From Vibrio rhodolitus (lineage in GTDB: Bacteria; Pseudomonadota; Gammaproteobacteria; Enterobacterales; Vibrionaceae): a DNA stretch of 64,000 nt. Within the stretch, counting starts at the first letter, position 1. The number at the start of each line of letters is the position of its first letter. The DNA is taken from the NCBI RefSeq assembly GCF_003350325.1, contig NZ_QLYZ01000020.1, positions 1 to 64,000 of the forward strand, written 5' to 3'. The position numbers and the translations under genes are program-made. The notes under the pieces are model-generated. The model did no database searches and was not told the origin of the DNA. It saw only the letters and a list, made by a program, of their open reading frames with translations. Positions 29,585 through 37,149 of the stretch are shown here, in pieces.

Positions 29585-30025
29585 ATGGCTAGGAAAGTAT
29601 TTTTCAGCTTTAAATATCAAGATGTTTCAAGATCTATGGTGGTGAGAAATAGTTGGGTCACACAAGGGAAAGAAGCAGCAGGTTTTATAGATAAAGCCGA
29701 ATTTGAAGAAGTAAAGAAGAAGGGTGATGCAGCTATTAGAAGTTGGATTGATAAGCAGCTAGAAGGAACTTCAGTTACCGTGGTTTTGGTGGGCGAGAAA
29801 ACCTGTAGTAGCCGTTGGGTAAAATACGAAATAGAACAAAGTATTAAGCGTGGCAATGGACTTTTGGGAATAGACATCAGCAAAATTAAAAACCTGCAAG
29901 GTGAAACGTCTGAGCGCTGCGGTCAAATACCTAAAGGATACCAGTTTTACCTTTGGAATAAAGATGAGGGATATAAAAATATGGGGGACTGGATTGAAAC
30001 AGCGGCAAAAGAGGCAGGTAAGTAA
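29585..30025 (+). CDS. thsB: Thoeris sensor ThsB (TIR-like, DUF1863)
   Basis: ThsB is the TIR protein that detects infection and makes the signal molecule for ThsA. This 146-aa protein begins MARKVFFSFKYQDVSRS, as DUF1863/ThsB proteins do, has the TSVTVVLVGEKTCSSRWV strand-loop and the W78-x3-E82 segment (WVKYEIEQS) where the TIR catalytic glutamate is expected. AAGGAG precedes the start; the gene overlaps in function and transcription with thsA. One sensor only, so this is a minimal type I Thoeris locus. Confidence 0.9.
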   Translation: MARKVFFSFKYQDVSRSMVVRNSWVTQGKEAAGFIDKAEFEEVKKKGDAAIRSWIDKQLEGTSVTVVLVGEKTCSSRWVKYEIEQSIKRGNGLLGIDISKIKNLQGETSERCGQIPKGYQFYLWNKDEGYKNMGDWIETAAKEAGK

Positions 30026-30027
30026 AA

Positions 30028-30179
30028 ACCTATAGCAAACGGCGCTAAGCAAAGGCCCAATCCTCTCCGGTTTGGGCGTTGGCGACCCGAGTATTACCCC
30101 TCATTTTCCTGACTCATTTTTGTCCAGAACCTTCGCAGGTGGCACTTCGAAACTCAAAAGTGCCCCAAAACTGTTTAGC
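30028..30179 (+). other. attC-like region after thsB
   Basis: Starts CTATAGCAAACGGCGCTAAGC and ends ACTGTTTAGCT; GCTAAGC near the start is nearly complementary to GTTTAGC at the end. It contains the second perfect 50-bp repeat. CTATAGCAAAC also occurs near 23764. It is probably the recombination site of the Thoeris cassette, with a boundary after G30173. Confidence 0.5.
30118..30167 (+). repeat. 50-bp perfect direct repeat, copy after the Thoeris module
   Basis: Identical to 27840-27889, 2278 bp apart and in direct orientation. Recombination between the two copies would remove thsAB cleanly. Confidence 0.95.
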
Positions 30180-30484
30180 TCAAGGTTCCTGACCACTTAC
30201 TCATGTCAGTTCTTGACCTACATATACTAATAACAAATTATTAGCCTAGTTGATCATTTGTGATTATACAGACATGTTTTGCAATTTATGAGTGGAAGGA
30301 AGAATAAGACTCATAAAACAGTATGTTGCTGCTATGGCGTCTGTATTTTCTGAAAATACTATAAAGCCAATGTTTGCTGAAAAGAAACTGTTAGCGGATG
30401 TTCTGTTTACCTCACTTACTAGTACAAAGAACAGTTAAGTTTATTTAGAATGACTTAAGCTGTAATTTTAGTAAGGTTTTCAAT
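30180..30484. other. intergenic segment before the nuclease-like gene
   Basis: No supported gene. A core-like GTTAGCG occurs at 30390, about 95 bp before the next gene, and may be the left boundary of a further cassette (E). Confidence 0.4.
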
Positions 30485-31396
30485 ATGAGCTTTCCCTCAG
30501 ATATCAAAATGGCGATGCGAGATTGTATCCTCAAAATTTTTTGGCCTAAAAAGGACATATTAAGTTTTTTTAGTAATTGTGGTTGTTCCAAACAAGATAT
30601 GACAGTCATCGGGAATCTCGCTGACGTACATCGTCACGAAATCATCGATAACATGTTTGATCACCTATCTAATAAAAGCGACCAAGGGTTAGGTGTTTTC
30701 AGGTCAATGCTGCAAGCTCTGACTAATTGGTCTCAATTTGACCCCTATTACTTTGATAAGCTGCGCAAGCTCAATAGAACTGATGCTGAGGGTTCTATTA
30801 GCCACTTAAAACAGCTGCAAGAGATTCGAGATCATAAGATAAAGGCCGAGCGCAAAGCCCGTGAAGAACGAGCGGAGGCAAATCAAAAACCGACACAAAC
30901 ATTGAATGCACTGAAAGAGCGTTACCTGGCTTTAATGTCGGGAGTGGAGTCATTACAGCGTAGAGGTTATGAGTTAGAACAGATTCTGTTAGAGCTTGCA
31001 AAGCTATCTAAATGCGAAACAACTGAGCCTTTCAGAGTGAGGGGGGAGCAGATAGATGGTGCTATCAAATTTGATGGTGAGCACTACATTGTTGAAGCAA
31101 AATGGCAAGAACAATCAGCGTCTAATGAACCGATCTATCAATTAGTGGGAAAAGTAGAAGGTAAGCTTTACGGCCGAGGAATTTTCGTATCGATTAATGG
31201 ATTCAGTACAAATGTTTTAAGCTCTTTAGTGCATGGAAAGGCAATAAAAACAATACTCGTTGATGGACAAGATCTGATGATGGTTTTAGAAGGATATCAA
31301 ACATTTTCTGATATGTTAGACAAGAAAGTGAAGTCGGCTCAAACGAAAGGCGACATATACGTTAACGCTATTGATGGGCGTTCTAAAATCAGATAA
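30485..31396 (+). CDS. PD-(D/E)XK restriction endonuclease-like protein (303 aa)
   Basis: The C-terminal third carries a Mrr/restriction-endonuclease-like core: RGEQIDGAIKF with D191, then HYIVEAKWQ with E204-x-K206, fitting the D...(D/E)xK catalytic pattern. The middle (about residues 100-165) is charged and likely coiled-coil (IRDHKIKAERKAREERAEAN). The N-terminal 95 residues may be a small helical adaptor. No methyltransferase is adjacent, so a modification-dependent nuclease or a stand-alone defence effector is likelier than a classic R-M enzyme. The stop codon merges with a TAACAAACG attC-type start. Confidence 0.75.
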   Translation: MSFPSDIKMAMRDCILKIFWPKKDILSFFSNCGCSKQDMTVIGNLADVHRHEIIDNMFDHLSNKSDQGLGVFRSMLQALTNWSQFDPYYFDKLRKLNRTDAEGSISHLKQLQEIRDHKIKAERKAREERAEANQKPTQTLNALKERYLALMSGVESLQRRGYELEQILLELAKLSKCETTEPFRVRGEQIDGAIKFDGEHYIVEAKWQEQSASNEPIYQLVGKVEGKLYGRGIFVSINGFSTNVLSSLVHGKAIKTILVDGQDLMMVLEGYQTFSDMLDKKVKSAQTKGDIYVNAIDGRSKIR

Positions 31397-31425
31397 CAAA
31401 CGTCCAAGGATTCAACATACTTTTG
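31393..31425 (+). other. truncated VCR-like attC start after the nuclease-like gene
   Basis: ATAACAAACGTCCAAGGATTC followed by AACATAC resembles the 5' block of VCR sites and begins inside the stop codon of the gene, as with cassette A. No matching 3' half (GCGTTA) is found before the recombinase operon, so the site looks truncated. Confidence 0.45.
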
Positions 31426-31550
31426 CTCATCTGACAGACTTTATTGTCATTTCCATCGTGTTTCGGGTAGCAGTGCACTTTAAAAATGATCAAACTTGAG
31501 CTTTTCTGTAGGATACGAATCGCTTGAAAAGGCACGTTTCCGATCAAATT

Positions 31551-31567
31551 TTATTGTCCTCCGACAC
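31551..31567 (-). repeat. 17-bp inverted repeat, right arm
   Basis: Reverse complement of 24246-24262, exact over 17 bp. It lies 40 bp beyond the stop codon of the last recombinase-operon gene, at the cargo/recombinase border. Confidence 0.85.
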
Positions 31568-31606
31568 CAAAGCAGTCAGATCGTGTATGAGTTAAGTCAC
31601 TACACA

Positions 31607-32011
31607 TTAAAGCTTTCCATACTTTTCTTTATATTCTAGTAGTAACTCAGATGCATTCTCGTACCTGACTCTCATATCATCATACATGCTGTACAAAGCA
31701 TTAATGTGTGATAGTAAGACCGCTACGTCATCATCTTTAGCCGACTTACTCAACTGTGATATAGCATTCTGCTGCTTCTTAATCTGCTCTGTCAGCTTCT
31801 TATTCTTATCGGATAAATCTCTATTATCCCATTGTTCTTTTTGAACTTGCCTTGCAGTGTCTATTTTTGCCAATAGTTTAGGATAGTTATTGGCGATGTT
31901 AGAGCGTTGGCAGCCTAGATATCTCGCGATGGCATTAGCATTGACTTTTCTATCTTCACTGATAAAGAGAGCTAAAACCTGCTCAATTTTTTCCTCTGAT
32001 ACTTTACCCAT
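31607..32011 (-). CDS. HTH plus coiled-coil accessory protein of the recombinase operon (TnpC/GmtX-like position)
   Basis: This 134-aa protein has an N-terminal helix-turn-helix (VNANAIARYLGCQRSNIANN) and a long C-terminal coiled coil (KNKKLTEQIKKQQNAISQL onward). Start 32011 is chosen for AGAGG six bases upstream; it overlaps the end of the preceding gene by 8 bp (ATGGGTAA). Position and architecture match the small third component of Tn554 (TnpC) and of GMT islands. A role in orienting or regulating recombination is inferred. Confidence 0.75.
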   Translation of the reverse strand: MGKVSEEKIEQVLALFISEDRKVNANAIARYLGCQRSNIANNYPKLLAKIDTARQVQKEQWDNRDLSDKNKKLTEQIKKQQNAISQLSKSAKDDDVAVLLSHINALYSMYDDMRVRYENASELLLEYKEKYGKL

Positions 32012-34061
32012 TATAAACCTCTTTTGTTCCATTACCTTCTATATCAGATATAGCCTTATCAGCTGATGCTAGCGTCCTTTTCAAGACACTTAATAAGGCT
32101 TGGTATCTATCAGCTAAGCCAGCATCCATGATTCGACTAATGCCTCGCTCGGCGCTGTTTTGGGTTGCTGTCCAAAATGGTAAGTGCCTTCTAGTCGCAA
32201 AATATGTATGGCAATGAATACAGCTATCAGGAACGGCCACATTATGCATTTTACAGCTAGAACCTGCTGCACAATAACCATGAGGTAAACCAAGGATTCC
32301 ATCACTGTTTTTTGTCGCTAAGGAAATTAACTCTTGGATACTCTCTATATGTTCCTGATGGTCTGTCGAGAATATAATTTCTGATTGACCTTTATTTAGT
32401 TTATTGATGATATTTTTCAGTCGCTTTCCGCCGCCACCACCTATTTCACCTTTCATAGCGCTTTCAACAATATCTGTAATTGCTTCCTCTGTTAAAAGAG
32501 CATCAAATCCCTCGATAAGATTTCTTAAATCGTCAATCGCTTCAAAACCACGTTGAGCATAAACAAATGTGACCATCTCTCTCATATGCTTAAATTGTTG
32601 GGATATATGATGAATATCACCTAACTTATTGGCAATAATGAACCACGCAAAACTATGCCTTAGCATATGAGGCGTAACTCTGAAAATATCTCCTACTTTA
32701 TATTTAACTCCTCTCATACCAGAGTTTGCACTTACTGATTTATAGTTACATTTGTATTTTTTTAAAAAATCAATATCAGACTCTGTTACTTCAACTTCAA
32801 TTAAATCTAACGATACCGCAGTCGTACCTTGCCCAGAAGTATCTGTTTTTATTGGGTTGATTGGTTTAGGAAACCAGAGGCTTCCTGTTTGTGATGCGTA
32901 GTTAAATGCGAAGAGGTAATTACTTTTAAGAGCTTCTTTAAATAGCTCCGCGTTCGTTTTAGTAATTTTTGAAGGGTAGTATTCTAGAATTAGCTTAATT
33001 CTATCATAATAGACGTCATTAACGTCACTTAATAACCTCATAGCGTCATACACTTGTTTACAGGACACCCAATCAAGAACAACATCCTCATTGGTATATT
33101 TCCTCAACGTTGACTCAATGAAATATTTCATCTTCCCGTTTTCTATTTTACGCTTATGAGAGTTATTTCTTGTTGCCTTGCCTTCCGATACCCTAAATCC
33201 TGTAAGAGCTAACATCATAGTAAAGGTATAAGGGGTTATTCGTTTTATATTGTTTCTTAAGGTTCTGTATTCAATAATTTCATCATTACTGAGCTCTCTC
33301 TTCAAAAGATAATAAATAGAATGTGTTGTATCTGATTTTCTTAATGCGTAATCTTCCAAATTGACATTAACTTTTTTCCCTAGGGTGATAAATCGTTTTA
33401 TGTCCTTTTTATTTTCAAATAACTCACTACATTCGGAAATTATTTTTTTCAGAATCATCGGTGGAACTAATGGGTGCTTCAGTCGGTTTATAGTATCAGC
33501 TTCATTTCGTTTGTCCTTAGTGTTATTTTTTATAATTTCCTTTACAAATGGTTTGTTAATAAAGTTAAGATCTAACAACACGGTCAAGGAGTCCTTGACT
33601 ACACCAACTGTTGACTGACCATGCTTCTGCCTATAGTTAATATAAGATGAAACAATATCATTAAATTTCAACTTTGGTAATTCACCTAATTCATGAAATG
33701 ATTCATAACCTCTGGAGTTAAGATACTTTGATAACCTTATCAGTTCTTTTATTATCCTTGAAGATGTACTGAATCTTTTTGTGGCACCTCCTAGTTTAGT
33801 ACCACGCTTAGTCATTAATATAAGGATCAATTTCACTTCAAATTCGAATATAGGAAGCGTATCTATTACGAGTCTTTTTTCAGTTCTATTTGGTCTAAAC
33901 TTATTGCCTTTAAAATTGTAAGTTTCGGCGTTCAACTGTGAATCATAGACAATAAAATCAGGTATTTCATTAATTTCCTTCAATGTTAGCCTGTTAATTT
34001 TGTAGCTTCCATCTTGCTCTTGAGACACTAGCTTATCAAACACTTCATCCAATTTATTCAT
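32004..34061 (-). CDS. tyrosine recombinase 2 (685 aa), TnpB-like
   Basis: A long tyrosine recombinase with the complete catalytic set: R290 (TGFRVSEG), H465-x2-R468 (THMLRHSF-like, PHMLRH), H492 and nucleophile candidate Y501 (FVYAQRG). A C-terminal cysteine cluster (C597, C603, C614, C617, with nearby His) suggests a zinc-binding tail before PFWTATQ. It overlaps the upstream gene by 8 bp and the downstream gene by 8 bp. Size and tail resemble TnpB of Tn554 and integrases of GMT islands. Confidence 0.88.
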   Translation of the reverse strand: MNKLDEVFDKLVSQEQDGSYKINRLTLKEINEIPDFIVYDSQLNAETYNFKGNKFRPNRTEKRLVIDTLPIFEFEVKLILILMTKRGTKLGGATKRFSTSSRIIKELIRLSKYLNSRGYESFHELGELPKLKFNDIVSSYINYRQKHGQSTVGVVKDSLTVLLDLNFINKPFVKEIIKNNTKDKRNEADTINRLKHPLVPPMILKKIISECSELFENKKDIKRFITLGKKVNVNLEDYALRKSDTTHSIYYLLKRELSNDEIIEYRTLRNNIKRITPYTFTMMLALTGFRVSEGKATRNNSHKRKIENGKMKYFIESTLRKYTNEDVVLDWVSCKQVYDAMRLLSDVNDVYYDRIKLILEYYPSKITKTNAELFKEALKSNYLFAFNYASQTGSLWFPKPINPIKTDTSGQGTTAVSLDLIEVEVTESDIDFLKKYKCNYKSVSANSGMRGVKYKVGDIFRVTPHMLRHSFAWFIIANKLGDIHHISQQFKHMREMVTFVYAQRGFEAIDDLRNLIEGFDALLTEEAITDIVESAMKGEIGGGGGKRLKNIINKLNKGQSEIIFSTDHQEHIESIQELISLATKNSDGILGLPHGYCAAGSSCKMHNVAVPDSCIHCHTYFATRRHLPFWTATQNSAERGISRIMDAGLADRYQALLSVLKRTLASADKAISDIEGNGTKEVYNG

Positions 34062-37000
34062 GGCTATAACCTACAATATCAGATAATGGAAATGCAAACT
34101 CCCAATCAGGGTGTAGCCCATTTTTCTCAATTAGAGATCTCGCTTTATTAACAATATCTGGCTTAGATTCTTCTATGAAAGATATAATTTCATCAACTCT
34201 CTTTGACAGTATATCAACGAACTCCCTCTGATTTTCAGGGTCTTCATTGTTGACTATAGCTCGCTCCATTGATGATATGACATATTCTTTATATGACAAT
34301 AATTTCCACATATGGTCTGCGTCTTTTACTACTTTAAAATACTTACACCAAATACAGGCAAGAAAATCGCCACAATACTTATTGTATTTGTCAACAAGTT
34401 TAGAATTTAATTTATTATATCGTTTCACTTCGTCGCTATCGGGTTCTGATGAACAAACCCCTGCTGGCGTTTCTTGAGCATTACCAAGTTCATTAATATC
34501 ATCAATAGCATTTAACTCGTGGCTTATTTCTTTCCCTGATAAGTAGTTAGCCATTATATCGATCCCCCTTGAAAGTGTTTCCTCACCCTCAGATTTTGAT
34601 ATAACTTTGTAGCTTTTAAGGAAAGTTTGAAAGTTATGAGCCGCCAAACTCTCATACTCTCTCACACTCTTGGCTATATTTTTATAAATAAAATTGACAC
34701 CACCTCTCCTAACTTTTCTTGGGTTATAATGTATCTCGCACCCCAAGTTTGATATTAATTTAGGTAGCCTTCTTAGATTACCAGCCTCTATCCTTCTTGC
34801 ACCATTTACTTCACACGGCTCTATAAATAAATAATTTTCAAGATGGGATTTTTCTCTTAATTCAGAAGTTAGGTTATCTCTGACAAATAGAATATCTCTC
34901 ACAACCGACCTTAAGTCGCGATCTGTAACTGAATTGCCATCGAAATAATATTGACTTGGCTTATACGATCGTCTATTTTTAATTAAAACCAAGTCATAGT
35001 TTTCTTGATTAGTTATAGGGTTAACTCTTTTGGTTAATCTGTCTAGTGATAAGTCCAATAATGGCTGTTGATTCCAACCTGTCTTAATTTGTATCTTTGC
35101 ATAATAGAAATATATTTTATTACGTAAAGATGTATTCTTACACCTTAGTGCTTTCTCTATATAAAAAGCCAACTCTCTAACTTCTTCCACTGTATAGTGT
35201 TTATCGCCATTACCAGAAAGCTTCTTAATTTTCTCATCTTTGGCGGTTGATATAACATACACATCAGGAATCTCTCCAGCAAACTCGCCAATAATACTCC
35301 TAAATGATGTTCTATATTGCATAATTGTTTTAGAATTTTCGCTCTTATTTTTTACAAGGGATTGAAATATCTCTAAGCAAGTAACACCTATATTGTATCT
35401 TCTATCAACAAAGGCTAATAATCCATTATCTTTAATTGCCTCTAATTGTTTACTAGATAACCTTGGCAAGACTTTTTTCAAACCAGCTATAAAATTCTGA
35501 ATCTTTGAGTAATAGGTTGTTTCAGATATATCAACCTGGTCTAGATTTCGCATATATTCTTCATGTTTTACCTTGAAATCATGAAAGGCCTTTTCTGATA
35601 AATTCCCTAAGACATCTAGACTCATAGACTTCATTTCATCATTTCTTGATATTCCGCTAAAATATATCGTATATGGAGAATCTTTTATAACAAAGACTTC
35701 TTTATTGAAATATTGATTTAGTATTGATAGTCCAAGGCGATAGAGTGACTTTGTTCCAATTACGCTTGCGCGGTCATTGACCCTATCATTGATATCTTCT
35801 TTATCTAAATAATTAAGACCTAATCTGCATAACTCATTAAACTCATTATCAGATAGTATTTCTTTTAGCAGTGGAAGGCCGATAGAATCAAAGTCTGAAA
35901 AGTAATGCATGGCAGTGATTCTACTTACCCCCTTAAATTCATGACTAGCAGCTATATCAGCTAATTCATTGAATATTAACTTTGAGTGCTTGTAGGTGTT
36001 CTTTAAAAACACCTCCCCTCCATATAACTTCATTGGCACTCTATAATTTGGATAATCAATACCTAGCGGAGCCAAGACTTCAATCATAGACTTATGGTTA
36101 AAATGAACTACATCCCTCTTTAAATCTTCTGACAATTCTATGTTTTCATTGAATATCGCCAGATTTATATCAGTGAATGTTTCTTTATACTTATCAGTGC
36201 TTTTTATGTACTCTATTGCTTCTAATACACCAGCTATACCCAACCTGACAGTGCCTTCTTTAGCATCATTACTTAGTTTCTTAACTTTCCAATCAGCAAT
36301 TGCATCAAAAAACTCAATCGACACATTGTAAGCACTGTATAGAATAGGGGTATCAATCCCTTCATGTTTAGTTGTTGTAATTAAATCAGCCTGCTTATAA
36401 ACACCATTAGAGTAATTTATTAAATTAGTTAGTTGTTTTATTAGTAGCGAAGCTGATTTTTCGTCACTTGCATTGTATATGGTATACTCAAGTTCGATCC
36501 AATCCACCTTATTGATTATAAATGGAAGCAAACCTTTTTCTTTTAAATTATTGATTTGCTGATTATTCAAAAGGGGCAAGATGTCAAAAAAACCTTTAAT
36601 AGAGCCAGCAAGCGTTCCTGATAATCCACCATATTTGTAAACAGAGGAAGTTAAGTTTCTTAGATCTTGAAAAAGCTTTGTACCCAAAAGTCCATGATTA
36701 AAAATGAGATCACTGTGTAGTTGAAGTCGGTACTCATTACCTACCAGTGTATCTGTAGTCACTATTTTAGATGTTACATAAATACCATGAGAGTAATTTA
36801 TTGTATTTGCTAAAGCCTTTCTTAATCCTACTGCTTTTTTGGGGTTAGATGCATGAGCAGCATGAATAAGATATTCTAACTCAACCCATGCCTCTGTTTC
36901 TTCTAACAAGAAGCTTACGCCAGAACCTCTCAACATCTGAAGGTTTTCATCGGGTAAACATTCCAAGAGTTCAAAGAAATAATTTATTGTTTGGATCTTT

Positions 37001-37149
37001 GTGTGCCTTGATACTCCCGCAGGTAGAGGGGTTATGATTATGCTATCTAATTGCTTCAGTAGCCTAGAGTCTTGCAAATGATGCCTTTCAATGATGGATT
37101 CATTCTTCTCGTGAAACTTTTTGACCATGTTTGCTTCATTTATTGTCAT
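34054..37149 (-). CDS. large recombinase-like protein, catalytically degenerate (1031 aa)
   Basis: This protein is the middle member of the operon. The C-terminal half has recombinase-like blocks, but box I reads TGWNQQPLLDLSL (about residue 690) where the arginine is expected, and no clear HxxR is seen; VRRGGVNF near 816 is the nearest. Near residue 930 there is a C...C..C cluster (CGDFLACIWCKYF) like the tail of recombinase 2. The N-terminal half contains at least two repeats of about 75 residues (57-132 and 186-260), with a weaker third near 550-620. It starts with a 4-bp ATGA overlap. Probably a structural or targeting subunit. Confidence 0.75.
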   Translation of the reverse strand: MTINEANMVKKFHEKNESIIERHHLQDSRLLKQLDSIIITPLPAGVSRHTKIQTINYFFELLECLPDENLQMLRGSGVSFLLEETEAWVELEYLIHAAHASNPKKAVGLRKALANTINYSHGIYVTSKIVTTDTLVGNEYRLQLHSDLIFNHGLLGTKLFQDLRNLTSSVYKYGGLSGTLAGSIKGFFDILPLLNNQQINNLKEKGLLPFIINKVDWIELEYTIYNASDEKSASLLIKQLTNLINYSNGVYKQADLITTTKHEGIDTPILYSAYNVSIEFFDAIADWKVKKLSNDAKEGTVRLGIAGVLEAIEYIKSTDKYKETFTDINLAIFNENIELSEDLKRDVVHFNHKSMIEVLAPLGIDYPNYRVPMKLYGGEVFLKNTYKHSKLIFNELADIAASHEFKGVSRITAMHYFSDFDSIGLPLLKEILSDNEFNELCRLGLNYLDKEDINDRVNDRASVIGTKSLYRLGLSILNQYFNKEVFVIKDSPYTIYFSGISRNDEMKSMSLDVLGNLSEKAFHDFKVKHEEYMRNLDQVDISETTYYSKIQNFIAGLKKVLPRLSSKQLEAIKDNGLLAFVDRRYNIGVTCLEIFQSLVKNKSENSKTIMQYRTSFRSIIGEFAGEIPDVYVISTAKDEKIKKLSGNGDKHYTVEEVRELAFYIEKALRCKNTSLRNKIYFYYAKIQIKTGWNQQPLLDLSLDRLTKRVNPITNQENYDLVLIKNRRSYKPSQYYFDGNSVTDRDLRSVVRDILFVRDNLTSELREKSHLENYLFIEPCEVNGARRIEAGNLRRLPKLISNLGCEIHYNPRKVRRGGVNFIYKNIAKSVREYESLAAHNFQTFLKSYKVISKSEGEETLSRGIDIMANYLSGKEISHELNAIDDINELGNAQETPAGVCSSEPDSDEVKRYNKLNSKLVDKYNKYCGDFLACIWCKYFKVVKDADHMWKLLSYKEYVISSMERAIVNNEDPENQREFVDILSKRVDEIISFIEESKPDIVNKARSLIEKNGLHPDWEFAFPLSDIVGYSHE

